Assembly: GCF_002079055.1 (NCBI RefSeq)
Contig: NC_047488.1
Location: 771,813-835,812 of the forward strand
Length of the DNA stretch: 64,000 nucleotides
Direction: 5' to 3'
From: Saccharomyces paradoxus
Lineage: Eukaryota; Ascomycota; Saccharomycetes; Saccharomycetales; Saccharomycetaceae
Shown here piece by piece: positions 9,549-21,144 of this stretch. Under the pieces are notes generated by a model, which saw only the letters and a program-made list of their open reading frames with translations, was not told where the DNA came from and did no database searches. The position numbers and the translations under genes are program-made. Position 1 is the stretch's first letter, and every line of letters starts with the position of its first letter.

Positions 9549-12185
9549 TTATAACTTATTAAAGACTTTAGACAATATCTCAGTTAAGTTGGACCAATTT
9601 TTGATTCTGAGATTTTCATTAGCTAAATGTCCATTGTCAGTTGATTGACCACATGGTATTTGAACCGCTGGTGCATCGAATGTTCTTTCCAACATTCTCA
9701 AACAGGAAATAGAACCTCCTTCTCTCACTAGCAATGGTTCTACGTCCCAAGCAGCGGTGATTTCATCCTTTAATATTTGGTATGCATGATTTGTTGGGTC
9801 ACCTAACCAACCTTCTGCTTCATTCAAAACCTTGATTTCTAGGTGGTTTTGAGTGTTTAATTGCTTGAAGCTTTCTTCTAAATATACTTTGAGATCTTTC
9901 TTGACCTGTTCAACGCTTTGCTCAGGGACTAACCTGATGGAAATGCCCATGGTGACACTTTTGGGTATAACCGTAATGTTACCAGGACCACTAAACTTAA
10001 CGGTTGTCATGGATAACGAAGGCTTAGTCCAGTTAGTAATTAAATCCTGAACAGTAGTACTTTCGTCGATATTGGCAAGCTTAGTGATTTTCTGAAATCT
10101 TTGATATTCTTCTTCAGTCAAATCCTTCAACGGAGAATAAAAATTTGGAATCAGAATTTCATTTCGGTCATTTTGTAGTTTGGATACAATTTTCATTAGA
10201 TTAACCATAGGTTCATCATAAACACCACCATTAAGACCAGAATGTCCATCGGGCCTGTCGCTCCAGACTTTTACTTGCGCATTAATAACGCCTCTCAATC
10301 CATAATTCAAACACGGATGTTCTTGATCAACCCATGTAGAATTACTTAATAAAATCCAGTCAATATCTTTCCCAATAATATCATGGTACTTTTCGCAAAC
10401 TTGCCTCAAACTAGCAGATCCAATCTCTTCGCTTCCCTCCACTAAAAATACAACATCGTTCACTAGTTCTCCCCGTTGAAACAAATACGCTACACTATGA
10501 ATAGCGCTCACCAATGGTCCTTTATTATCTGATACCCCACGACCTTTTAGGTATCCGTTCTCACAAGTTAAAGTGAATGGGTTGGTATTCCAGTTGAATG
10601 TATTTCCGGATGATATAACGTCATAATGTCCATACCATAAAATTCGCTTTTTCTTAGCACTTTTAACCTGCGAAACTTTCCCATTCCCTTGAAAATATGC
10701 AAATACGACAGGATTGCCGCCGTCAGGTAGTGGGAATAATTGGGAGTTCGTAGCTCCGAACTTCAAGAATAATTGCTGCAAGTAGATTGCACAACGCCTC
10801 AATGACAAGGTATTAGCAGTATCTTTACACTGAGACACTGTCTGGAAAGAAATGAGTTCTCTCAGAGTGTTTAACATCTCCTCATTATTTAAAGAGGCAG
10901 GCTGATAAGCAGCCCATGAATTGGTGGTTTCTAGTGTAGATGATGCATTGATAGGTGTGTTGCTTGAGAGAGGTACTGCAGATAACAACGATGTTATATC
11001 CCAGAGGGTCAATGATCCATCACTACCTCCCGTTAACAAACTAACAGATCCAGCAATCGATTTACTGAAGATCTCTGAGCTCAATATTTTGCCTTGCTGT
11101 GGGTTCCAATGATTAACTTGGTTCTGGTAAAAATGTGTGATACCTGATTCATCAATAGCAAATACATGGTCCATATAAACCGATATTGAAATTACATCTG
11201 ATTCATGCTTTGTTTTCAGGGTAGAGATTAGTTGCTGCGTATTTAAGTCCCAGATTTTTATAATCCCATCAGTTAACCCGCAATATAAAAATGGGAACTC
11301 GATGGTTTGAGATATGACACTATCTTCATTGTCGATTTTATCGTTAATCAGAGAGATTTTAACAGTGTTGTGCTGTTTATCTTTAGAAAACTCCCAGAGC
11401 TTGCTTATCCCATCACCGGCAGACGAAATTATGTGTTCTGCACCAGAAGTCTGGGAACTCTTTTCCAATAGTTGGTTAAACCTGGGACACAGTTTGTTAA
11501 TAGAATAAACAAACCCGTAATGTGCATATTTAATAATGTTTTCGGAGGGAACCTCTATGATGGCAGCGCCACAGTTTTCCTGTAGAAAGGTCAATGAAGT
11601 TTGAGATAATGAATTCGAACTACACCCGGTGGGGCCCAGCGAATCAAAAAACTTATCATATCTTCTATGTGGTAATCTATTGATATTTTCTACTCTATCA
11701 GAAGATTTTTTCTCAATTTTCTGAATCAAGTTCTCAACATAGAGTAAGCTTGCATTTTGGCAGCCAAACACAATAGTTTCCAACGAATCCAAATACGCCA
11801 ATGAAAAAATATCACCAATATCGGTCACTGAGTAAACAGTGGCTATTTCAGTAACAGGTAGGAAGTCATCTCTAATGGTCTTTTCGCCAATGGACCAAAT
11901 CCTCACTAAAGAATCTGCACCGCCTGAAAATAAAAAGTTTTCATCTTCTGATCTTGCCAAGCACAATACCGAAGACCTGGTATGCGTCTCTTCTTGCGAT
12001 TCGCCTAATCTAATGGTATGTATTAGATTATACGTGGGAAGATCAAACACCAAAATTTTAGAGTCCTGGCTACCGGCAAACAGCAATCTTTTTTTTGGAA
12101 ATGCAACAATGGACAATATGGAAAAAGCGTGATTCCATCTATGAATTAGTTCAGAATGCAATGCGACACCTCTGCTATCGTACAT
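9549..12185 (-). CDS. DUG2: Dug2, WD40-peptidase subunit of the glutathione-degrading complex
   Basis: Partner of Dug3 in the cytosolic (Dug2-Dug3)2 glutaminase-type complex that cuts glutathione to Cys-Gly and glutamate; Dug1 then splits Cys-Gly. It is 878 aa, the same as S. cerevisiae. The N-terminal ~400 residues contain WD40 repeats (FSGGADSLVRIWS, LTGGSDGSLTLWD). The C-terminal ~450 residues are an M20A metallopeptidase fold: GHYDV with His520 and Asp522, and EGSEEIGS with Glu586/Glu587, the usual metal and catalytic positions. The start ATG is at 12183-12185. Intact, with no frame breaks. Confidence 0.97.
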   Translation of the reverse strand: MYDSRGVALHSELIHRWNHAFSILSIVAFPKKRLLFAGSQDSKILVFDLPTYNLIHTIRLGESQEETHTRSSVLCLARSEDENFLFSGGADSLVRIWSIGEKTIRDDFLPVTEIATVYSVTDIGDIFSLAYLDSLETIVFGCQNASLLYVENLIQKIEKKSSDRVENINRLPHRRYDKFFDSLGPTGCSSNSLSQTSLTFLQENCGAAIIEVPSENIIKYAHYGFVYSINKLCPRFNQLLEKSSQTSGAEHIISSAGDGISKLWEFSKDKQHNTVKISLINDKIDNEDSVISQTIEFPFLYCGLTDGIIKIWDLNTQQLISTLKTKHESDVISISVYMDHVFAIDESGITHFYQNQVNHWNPQQGKILSSEIFSKSIAGSVSLLTGGSDGSLTLWDITSLLSAVPLSSNTPINASSTLETTNSWAAYQPASLNNEEMLNTLRELISFQTVSQCKDTANTLSLRRCAIYLQQLFLKFGATNSQLFPLPDGGNPVVFAYFQGNGKVSQVKSAKKKRILWYGHYDVISSGNTFNWNTNPFTLTCENGYLKGRGVSDNKGPLVSAIHSVAYLFQRGELVNDVVFLVEGSEEIGSASLRQVCEKYHDIIGKDIDWILLSNSTWVDQEHPCLNYGLRGVINAQVKVWSDRPDGHSGLNGGVYDEPMVNLMKIVSKLQNDRNEILIPNFYSPLKDLTEEEYQRFQKITKLANIDESTTVQDLITNWTKPSLSMTTVKFSGPGNITVIPKSVTMGISIRLVPEQSVEQVKKDLKVYLEESFKQLNTQNHLEIKVLNEAEGWLGDPTNHAYQILKDEITAAWDVEPLLVREGGSISCLRMLERTFDAPAVQIPCGQSTDNGHLANENLRIKNWSNLTEILSKVFNKL

Positions 12186-13263
<1,078 letters not shown>

Positions 13264-13504
13264 ATTATTTATAATTCTCTTTCAATATGCGTGTAAATAG
13301 TAGTTTTCGACTTTAGATGTAGATAAAAATAGTGCAGAAGATTGCAAAGCAATTCAACAAAATATGGCCTAGATATTGCACAATGTGGCATATTTCTTAG
13401 AGTTAAATATAGATACATATAAATCTAAAAGAAGAACAAAATGTTCGTACGTATATAAATGCGTGTAGCAGAGGGAATTTGGTCTTCTTTTTTCTTTTCT
13501 TTGT

Positions 13505-14977
13505 TTACATAGCACCTGGAACACCCAAGACTTGATTCAAAGCACTTTGGCCACCACTTTGTTGATATTCAATGGTAATGATTTCTAATAGAGAAAAACC
13601 TCCGGCAATGCCAACAACTATACCTGCAGCTTTGCCTTTCAAACCCAAAGATTCACCGATAATAGTGATGAAACTTAAAACGGATGCACCCGTTACAGCA
13701 GCGATCGGAATAACTTTGTTTAATTCTTTAGCGACATTTTGCTCTCTACGTCCCATCAAAGTGATACCTTGGTCTTTGAACTCTAAGGCTACATCACGAG
13801 CAGATGAACCAGAAATAGCTTGCCATTTATCGGCAAACCAGATACCAGTAATCATTATAAAAGCCGAATAGGTGATGAACGTCAGAGGTTGTTGGGTGAT
13901 ACCTTTGAAGAAAGAAGTTGGTGGAGTCAAAAGAGATAATGGGAAGGTTGGAACCGCTAAAAGATTATTAGCATTCTCATAGTGACCCATTATTTTGCAG
14001 ATAATGTGAGTTGGATCATTCTTGGCCACTAATTGAATTAAAACGAAAGCAGAAATATGGATGTAGAATAAGATGGTGTAAGAAAACAAAACAGACAAAC
14101 AGCCAGTGTATAACAGCTTGATTGGGTAAACATTGTTTGTACCACGAGCCCTTGTTGATCTGATTGGTAATTCAACACGAACACTTTGCAAATAACACAC
14201 AATAATGGCAATAGCCAAAACAATAATAGTAGTTGTCAAATTTGGCAAATAGTCTCTGTTGAACGCAGAAATGATACCACCAATAAAAGTCTTGTGCTTT
14301 GATCTTAAACCTTGAATCAAATTGATTAGGGCACCTTGGGCTTCGGTCTGATCGTTTTCGCCAACTTTAATTTGAGAGACACCAAAGGTATCAGCTACCA
14401 AGTTGGTGGCAATAACTACGGTATTGATTATCATAGCTCCAGAGGAAAACCCAAATCCTTTATCGATGACTTCAGCCAACAGGGTGGTGAACAAGCCAGC
14501 ACCGACCAATTGAAAGTTGATCAACCCAATCTGGACCACAGATAAATTTTCACCAAAATAGCCAGCAAATATGAAAATGTTGGTCAAAATAACATACTGA
14601 ACAATCGCAAAAACTTTCGTTAAAGTCTGAAATAGTTCTCTATCACTTTGGACCTTGAAATTGACTTTAATTACTTTCAAACCAGCCAATAATTGTAGGA
14701 TTAACCCACTGGAAATATTGGGGAAAAGGCCAAACTCCAACAATGTTCTTGGTTCGCAACCAAATACACCTCTTAAGAAATAAATGGGGTCATTAACGTT
14801 GGGTGTGGCGGTCTTGGACAAACCAACGAGCGGGAATTGTGCAAAAAGGTAAATTAAACCAGCAAAAATGGTATAAACAATCTTGTCATCGAATGGTAAT
14901 TTTTCAAAGGGTAATTCGACTTCCGGTAAAATCGGTAGGATAGGCTTAACGATATCAATTAGACGAAAACCAGACAT
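13505..14977 (-). CDS. SSH1: Ssh1, Sec61-like translocon channel subunit
   Basis: Pore subunit of the second ER translocon (Ssh1-Sbh2-Sss1), used mainly for co-translational import. It is 490 aa, the same as S. cerevisiae. It shows the SecY/Sec61 pattern of about ten membrane segments, with a conserved N-terminus (MSGFRLIDIVKPILPILPEV) and the plug-region segment LFAQFPLVGL. Start ATG at 14975-14977. Codon use looks strongly biased, as expected for a well-expressed gene. Confidence 0.97.
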   Translation of the reverse strand: MSGFRLIDIVKPILPILPEVELPFEKLPFDDKIVYTIFAGLIYLFAQFPLVGLSKTATPNVNDPIYFLRGVFGCEPRTLLEFGLFPNISSGLILQLLAGLKVIKVNFKVQSDRELFQTLTKVFAIVQYVILTNIFIFAGYFGENLSVVQIGLINFQLVGAGLFTTLLAEVIDKGFGFSSGAMIINTVVIATNLVADTFGVSQIKVGENDQTEAQGALINLIQGLRSKHKTFIGGIISAFNRDYLPNLTTTIIVLAIAIIVCYLQSVRVELPIRSTRARGTNNVYPIKLLYTGCLSVLFSYTILFYIHISAFVLIQLVAKNDPTHIICKIMGHYENANNLLAVPTFPLSLLTPPTSFFKGITQQPLTFITYSAFIMITGIWFADKWQAISGSSARDVALEFKDQGITLMGRREQNVAKELNKVIPIAAVTGASVLSFITIIGESLGLKGKAAGIVVGIAGGFSLLEIITIEYQQSGGQSALNQVLGVPGAM

Positions 14978-15800
14978 ACTAAAACAATTGAAAGTGGCGG
15001 GGGTAAAGGAAGTGCTAAAAAATGTGTACGAGTAATGGATTCAATTTAATAAGCTAAAAAAAACCACCCAACCCAAGCAAAGAAAAAAAAAAGAGCAAGC
15101 TATTCTTCAGTCTATTCGATCTTGCTTTTATAAAATTATATTAATTCAGTGAAGGACCGAATGACATGTATCAAAACTATGTTGGCCAGCGAACAAAGGA
15201 TAACTATTTTGTCGGTGTAAAACAAACCCTGCTTCCGCTTTGCCCTCTACCCGACATTTTTTTTTCAATTTTTCAGTTCTTTCCTTTCCCACAATAGCGT
15301 GTAAAGTGATATAGATATACTCCGTGCCTAATGATATAGTTAGCGCCCCTCTATATGGTTGCATTAAGCAAGACAGAAGTATGATCAAACCTAAGACGAA
15401 GGTAGTTCCGATGCACTTTGTAAAGTATTTGAGAGCAGAGGAAAGCATAGGGATGGATGCGAGTTGAATATAAATTGTAGTGGAATTTAACGAAACGAGT
15501 GCCAACGAAGAAAAGAGGTTTTTTTGCAACTTTGTACTTTTCGCTATGAAAGAATATCATCAACGTCACCGCAGTGTCTGTTAATAATTTAGTATAGATG
15601 TATGATGATTTCTTTGTACTGTTTTCGTACTATTCACGGTTATTCTCATTGGACGCCAAAATCGCCTTGGCGGCTAAATACGGGGGTCGCAAAGAATTTG
15701 CGCCCGTGTTTGAGAGATACAAACGGTATAAAGCAGGACAAGCGGCATCCTTAGTGCATAATACAGGGAAAGGAGAATGTATGAGAATATTGCGCGAATA
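14978..15800. other. SSH1-YBR284W divergent intergenic region
   Basis: About 820 bp holding both promoters. Several short frames are present (for example 15146-15529 minus, 15598-15801 plus), but none has recognisable content. The 67-codon plus-strand frame 15598-15801 ends one base into the YBR284W ATG and could be read as an upstream ORF if transcripts start that early. Confidence 0.5.
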
Positions 15801-18197
15801 ATGGTACAGAACAATAGATCGCTTTTTTTCGTTGGGGTGTGCGACTCTTACAAGGAAAGCCCCTCCACTTCACCGATACGCCTGGACGACTTGGATGGAA
15901 ATGACGGTACATCGGATCAGGGTTTAGCCTTCGATGGAGAAGTAGGAATCACGTCACAAGCACGAGAAAGAAATCGTCGAGCATTTGAGCTGGGCGATAG
16001 CATTAATGATGTTGCATTGCATTTGGATGATCTTGATATGGTTCCACTAAATACGAAGTTTGATATGCAGATGGAGATGGGCTCACCTATGGCAATGCCA
16101 CCAGAAACGCAACCTCCCGTCGAACCTTTAAAAGCAAAGAATCTAGAATATTCATCGTTAGCTCACCTTCCAAGTTATTTCTTTGAGAAAACGCATTTCC
16201 GTATTGAGCGCAAATGCCTGTTGGAAATGTGTAAGTTAAGGCGAAATTATCTAACTATAAGTAAACAAGATGCTTTATCATGTCCTCGGTTTCATTCAAC
16301 AGTAACTGAGAAACGTCTTAAACCTATAAAAGAAAATTTTTCTGGAATGAGGCGCCTTCTTGACCTTAGAGAAGACAATACTCTGAGCCCCCTCTCGGAT
16401 GACAATTATACGACTGAATTGTTCAGTGATCAAGTAAATGTCCCCTCTTTTAAAGAATTTAGGCAAGATTTCGAATGGTGCTTGAAAATTATAAAAGATA
16501 GAAGCCTATCTAGATTTAGCGAAAAAAGGTTACAGTATCTTGCCAATAAGTTCCCCATTTTTCAATATCTACATTCTAAGGAAGAAACGAGACAAAGTAA
16601 GAGGGTGCCACATAAGGATTTTTACAACTGTAGAAAGATTGATCTGAATCTTTTGTTGAGCGGCTGCTTCTCACAGTGGCGATTGACTGAGTTTATTTGG
16701 ACGAAGTTGAGAAAAGAGCCAGACAAGATTATCCATCAAACTTCCAGCGGTGATCATATAACGTTAAGTCAATTGTTCAAGGTAGATTTCGAGGAGAGTA
16801 GTCAGTTCTCTAATGGATTGAAAATCATTGACGATTCCTTTTTAGAATGGTATAAAGTTATTTATCTCACAAAATATCATTTGATTAATAACGAATTTGA
16901 AATACATGCAGACCCACACAATAGACAATTCCAGCACTATTTGATTGCGAGGACATTTTTGGAGTTTGATAACTATATTAATGGTGAATATCTAGCCGAA
17001 CTGCTACAAATTTTTTTAGTAAAACCGCAAGAGGAGTCTAAATATCAATTATGTCAACTTTCCGTAGACTTTCAATTTTATTTGCATTACGGTAATTCAG
17101 ATGTGGATAATTGGTGGATGGTCTTCGCAAATTGGCTGAGCCACTACAACTTGTTTTCCAGCAATATTCGCTGGAATATCCGCATTTCCAGAATATATCC
17201 AGAACTGTATCGTACTGGCAAGGTTAAGAATTTTCAGGAATATCTAAATCTTATCTTTGAGCCACTTTTTAACGCTCAAAATTATCTACACAAGTCATTA
17301 GGGCCTATTCTTTTGAAGTTTCTCTCACAAATATCTTCGATTGATTTATGCATTCAAGATACAGACAGCTATATTTGGAAAAATTTCACAACCGTTAGTT
17401 GCTTGCCAAAAAATTGGACATCTGATGGTGATAATCCGACCATATCACAATATATGTATTACGTCTACGTCAATCTAACAAAGCTAAACAATATTCGTCA
17501 GGCGCTTCATCAAAATACCTTCACTTTGAGAAGTTCATGTTCCTCCACCTCAATGAATCGAACTTCGCAATTTAGTAGTACACTGAACTTCACAGAACAC
17601 ACGGAAACTATCTTAAACAATTTTTTGCTAGCCAGTGGTGGTTTTTTAAATGCAGAGAATCTTTGGAATGCGCCGCCATCACTGGTATATCTTTTCTATC
17701 TAAGTCAGATTCCCATGGTCGTGGCGCCTTTGAATTCGATAGTAGATTCGAAGCCTACAGTGGTGCAGGATCAGGCGCCCACGGGGCTTGTCCTAGAGCC
17801 TTCAAAACCTTATAAAAAGAATCCTTTCATGAAGTTTTTTGAAATGGGGTTCAAGATATCGCTGAGCTCAGAATCTATTCTCTACAACAATTCTTACACC
17901 AGAGAACCCATTATAGAAGAGTACAGTGTCGCCGCTAGTATATACCGTTTGCATTCAGCTGATTTATGCGAATTGCTAAGAAACAGTGTTATAACTAGTG
18001 GGTTTGCGAGTACCCTCAAGATCAAATGGCTCGGCATTTCCCTTACCAGCCATGATTATTTCGTGGAGAACACCGGTTTCGTAGACAATTGGTATGATTG
18101 TAAGCCAGATACAAGTTTGCAGCACAACGTGCCCATCATTAGACGTCGGTATCGCAATGATACTCTCGCAGGGGAGTGGCGACTCATAATTGTGTGA
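15801..18197 (+). CDS. YBR284W: AMP-deaminase-like pseudoenzyme (YBR284W)
   Basis: Member of the metallo-dependent hydrolase superfamily related to AMP deaminase Amd1; function unknown. The protein is 798 aa from the ATG at 15801 (MVQNNRS, matching the S. cerevisiae start). An in-frame ATG at 15777 would add eight residues. The fold looks retained, with segments such as EEYSVAASIYRLHSADLCEL close to AMP deaminase. The catalytic positions are lost: the His-X-His metal pair is Asn283 and Leu285 (KIDLNLLLSGC), and the STDDP active-site loop reads SSESI with Glu691/Ser692. In S. cerevisiae the paralog is reported not to replace Amd1. I call it intact but catalytically inactive as a deaminase. Confidence 0.93.
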   Translation: MVQNNRSLFFVGVCDSYKESPSTSPIRLDDLDGNDGTSDQGLAFDGEVGITSQARERNRRAFELGDSINDVALHLDDLDMVPLNTKFDMQMEMGSPMAMPPETQPPVEPLKAKNLEYSSLAHLPSYFFEKTHFRIERKCLLEMCKLRRNYLTISKQDALSCPRFHSTVTEKRLKPIKENFSGMRRLLDLREDNTLSPLSDDNYTTELFSDQVNVPSFKEFRQDFEWCLKIIKDRSLSRFSEKRLQYLANKFPIFQYLHSKEETRQSKRVPHKDFYNCRKIDLNLLLSGCFSQWRLTEFIWTKLRKEPDKIIHQTSSGDHITLSQLFKVDFEESSQFSNGLKIIDDSFLEWYKVIYLTKYHLINNEFEIHADPHNRQFQHYLIARTFLEFDNYINGEYLAELLQIFLVKPQEESKYQLCQLSVDFQFYLHYGNSDVDNWWMVFANWLSHYNLFSSNIRWNIRISRIYPELYRTGKVKNFQEYLNLIFEPLFNAQNYLHKSLGPILLKFLSQISSIDLCIQDTDSYIWKNFTTVSCLPKNWTSDGDNPTISQYMYYVYVNLTKLNNIRQALHQNTFTLRSSCSSTSMNRTSQFSSTLNFTEHTETILNNFLLASGGFLNAENLWNAPPSLVYLFYLSQIPMVVAPLNSIVDSKPTVVQDQAPTGLVLEPSKPYKKNPFMKFFEMGFKISLSSESILYNNSYTREPIIEEYSVAASIYRLHSADLCELLRNSVITSGFASTLKIKWLGISLTSHDYFVENTGFVDNWYDCKPDTSLQHNVPIIRRRYRNDTLAGEWRLIIV

Positions 18198-18483
18198 ATT
18201 CGCTCATGTTTCTTCGAGGGGGCATATTGTGACGCTAATATTATGTACCGCCCTTCCCCACACACACAAAAAAAAAAGGTCAAGGGTAAAGATAAGTAAA
18301 ACTAAAGGAATATATATATAAATAAGTAAATAGATACTGTAAATAGAACAACACGTTTTCTTCGTTTTTTTATTCATTTCTGAATTTGATAATAAATCAA
18401 AAAGCACAAGCCTCAAATAAGAGCGTTATCACTCAATTTATAACATAACAATTTAAGATCTGTAAGCTCGCCTATAGTTGACA

Positions 18484-18918
18484 ATGACTATATTTTCCAG
18501 GTTTTCGTATTTTGATAGTCTATTCTCCTTTAAAAAGCAAGAGCCTTCCCCCATTGAAATAATCTATTGCAATGAAAACAATGGTTTCATAAACATCAAA
18601 TCCTTGGAAAGCTCCACTGACGATAGCATGGAAGCAGACATTTCTGATAGGGAAATGGCTACAATTCTGACCAGAAACAGAAAGAATTTGGGTAAGGTTG
18701 CCATTGATAAGAAAAGCATCAAAAATCAATGCATAAATTTGAACGAGCTGAAAACGGGCCTTGCCGCCAATAAACACAGATTGGATAATGACGACTCAAC
18801 GTGGCACCAGGACGCGTATTCACTAGAGGACTCCTTGGAATTCAATAGGTTCGATGACAAGCAAAGCAGAATCCTAAAGTGTAGCACCAGAAGGAGCTAC
18901 TTGGGGTACAAGAAATAA
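18484..18918 (+). CDS. YBR285W: small protein of unknown function (YBR285W)
   Basis: 144-aa protein orthologous by position and sequence to S. cerevisiae YBR285W, for which no molecular function is established. Starts at ATG 18484 (MTIFSRFSYFDSLFSF); the upstream codon 18478 is TTG, so it is not used. Charged and rich in Asp, Lys and Arg, with an acidic central part (DDSMEADISDREMATIL) and a basic C-terminus ending SYLGYKK. No membrane segment, signal peptide or known domain is visible. Confidence 0.9.
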   Translation: MTIFSRFSYFDSLFSFKKQEPSPIEIIYCNENNGFINIKSLESSTDDSMEADISDREMATILTRNRKNLGKVAIDKKSIKNQCINLNELKTGLAANKHRLDNDDSTWHQDAYSLEDSLEFNRFDDKQSRILKCSTRRSYLGYKK

Positions 18919-19254
18919 TGCAAGTGGGCTCCTTCATTATATATTTTGATATAATCACCGTTCTCGTCGTCAGAAAGAGTGTTCTCAATATTTCGTGCTT
19001 CGTTTAATATATAGTTTTAAAAGTCAATATCATATACTATTAATAATAAAAGTCACATTGAATATATCGATTAGTTCTATTAATTGCTATTAATACAGCT
19101 TGATTTCCCTTAAATTAACCCTCATGAAGAAGGGGCCCTTGAGAGAAAATTTCTCCTTTTTTTTAATATAAAAGCGAGGAACAATAAATGGGAACAAAAC
19201 CATGTTCAGCCCTTCAACGGTTGGCAGAAGAAGCCAGAAAAAAAAACGCTAACC
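18919..19254. other. YBR285W-APE3 intergenic region
   Basis: About 340 bp holding the APE3 promoter. It contains an AGGGGCCC block (19131-19138), which includes a stress-response (Msn2/4) AGGGG core; this is a short match and only suggestive. Confidence 0.4.
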
Positions 19255-20868
19255 ATGCACTTTTCTTTGAAGCAATTGGCTATCGCTGCGTTTTATGCTG
19301 CTAATCTAGGCTCTGCCTTTGTCATCCCTCAATTCTTCCAGGAAGCCTTCCAACAAGAAGAGCCAATTGAGAATTATCTTCCACAACTAAACGACGATGA
19401 GAATTCTGTCGTTGGTGCCAACATTCCTAAGCCACATATTCCTTACTTCATGAAACCCCATGTAGAAAGTGAAAAATTGCAAGATAAGATTAATGTGGAC
19501 GATTTGAATGCTACTGCTTGGGACCTTTACCATTTAGCCAATTATTCTACTCCAGAATACGGCCACCCCACCCGTGTCATCGGGTCCAAGGGTCATAATA
19601 AGACTATGGAATACATATTGAATGCCTTCGATGATATGCAAGACTACTACGATGTTTCTTTGCAAGAATTCGAGGCTTTATCTGGTAAGGTCATCTCTTT
19701 CAACCTTTCTGACGCTGAAACAGGCAAAAGTTTTGCTAACACCACAGCTTTCGCACTGTCTCCACCTGTGGACGGGTTTGTTGGTAAGCTAGTGGAAATT
19801 CCTAACTTAGGGTGCGAAGAAAAGGATTACGCTTCCGTAGTTCCACCAGGCCATAACGACAAGCAAATTGCCCTCATTGAAAGAGGTAAATGCCCATTCG
19901 GTGACAAAAGCAATTTGGCTGGTAAGTTCGGTTTCACTGCCGTGGTCATTTACGACAACGAACCTAAATCTAAAGATGGGCTACACGGTACATTAGGTGA
20001 ACCTACGAAGCACACCGTCGCTACTGTCGGTGTTCCATATAAGGTTGGTAAAGAATTGATTGCTAATATTGCATTGAACATCAATTACTCATTGTATTTT
20101 GCCATGGACTCTTACGTGGAGTTGATTAAGACTAAAAATATCATTGCTGACACAAAACACGGTGATCCTGATAACATTGTTGCTCTTGGTGCTCATTCAG
20201 ACTCTGTTGAGGAGGGTCCAGGTATCAACGACGATGGCTCCGGTACTATTTCACTATTGAACGTCGCTAAGCAATTGACTCATTTCAAAATCAATAACAA
20301 AGTCCGTTTCGCATGGTGGGCTGCTGAAGAAGAAGGTCTATTAGGCTCTAACTTTTACGCTTACAACCTGACCAAAAAAGAAAACTCGAAGATCAGAGTA
20401 TTTATGGACTATGATATGATGGCTTCTCCAAACTACGAATACGAAATTTATGATGCAAACAACAAAGTGAACCCTAAGGGGTCCGAAGAGTTGAAGAACT
20501 TGTACATAGACTATTACAAGGCTCACCATTTGAACTACACTTTGGTTCCATTTGACGGCAGATCAGATTATGTCGGGTTTATCGAGAACGGAATTCCAGC
20601 AGGTGGTATTGCCACTGGTGCCGAGAAGAAGAACATCGACAACGGGAAAATCTTAGACAGATGCTACCATCAATTATGCGACGATGTCTCCAACCTATCC
20701 TGGGATGCATTTATTACTAACACCAAGTTGATTGCTCACTCTGTGGCCACCTATGCTGACTCTTTCAAGGGTTTCCCAAAGAGAGAAACCCACAAGCACG
20801 AAGAGGTGGACGTCTTGAACACTCAACAACCACAATTCAAGTACAGGGCCGACTTCTTGATTATTTAA
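19255..20868 (+). CDS. APE3: vacuolar aminopeptidase Y (Ape3)
   Basis: Zinc aminopeptidase of the vacuole lumen, made as a precursor that enters the ER and is activated by proteinase B. It is 537 aa, the same as S. cerevisiae. The N-terminal signal peptide (LAIAAFYAANLGSAFV, residues ~8-23) and propeptide come first. A PA domain follows at ~170-300 (KQIALIERGKCPFGDK). Then the M28 peptidase domain: LGAHSDSVEEGPGINDDGSG supplies the first metal ligands and AWWAAEEEGLLGS the catalytic Glu pair. Several Asn-X-Ser/Thr glycosylation sites are present. Starts at the ATG giving MHFSLKQLAIAAF. Confidence 0.97.
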   Translation: MHFSLKQLAIAAFYAANLGSAFVIPQFFQEAFQQEEPIENYLPQLNDDENSVVGANIPKPHIPYFMKPHVESEKLQDKINVDDLNATAWDLYHLANYSTPEYGHPTRVIGSKGHNKTMEYILNAFDDMQDYYDVSLQEFEALSGKVISFNLSDAETGKSFANTTAFALSPPVDGFVGKLVEIPNLGCEEKDYASVVPPGHNDKQIALIERGKCPFGDKSNLAGKFGFTAVVIYDNEPKSKDGLHGTLGEPTKHTVATVGVPYKVGKELIANIALNINYSLYFAMDSYVELIKTKNIIADTKHGDPDNIVALGAHSDSVEEGPGINDDGSGTISLLNVAKQLTHFKINNKVRFAWWAAEEEGLLGSNFYAYNLTKKENSKIRVFMDYDMMASPNYEYEIYDANNKVNPKGSEELKNLYIDYYKAHHLNYTLVPFDGRSDYVGFIENGIPAGGIATGAEKKNIDNGKILDRCYHQLCDDVSNLSWDAFITNTKLIAHSVATYADSFKGFPKRETHKHEEVDVLNTQQPQFKYRADFLII

Positions 20869-21144
20869 GTGTACTTACTATTCAAATCAAGTATTTCTGT
20901 ATAACTATCTAAAAGAAAATAAAAACCCTCTTTTTTTTACCTGCACGTGCATTAGGGGACCACAGCCTCCTTATCAAAGTTATCAAAGTGAAAAAAGGTA
21001 GGGAAAAAACCTGAAATTGTGATATAAAAAGTTAAAACAAGGATTAATTATAAATTAATCATGAAAGAAACGTGTGAAATTCTTTTTTAACTTATTATAC
21101 CTGACAAACCATATCACTTATAGACTACTCTGCATTTCTACTAT

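Noticed and set aside
15598-15801. 67-codon ORF ending at the YBR284W start
   Set aside because: Could be an upstream ORF, but there is no evidence that transcripts include it, and the content is unremarkable.
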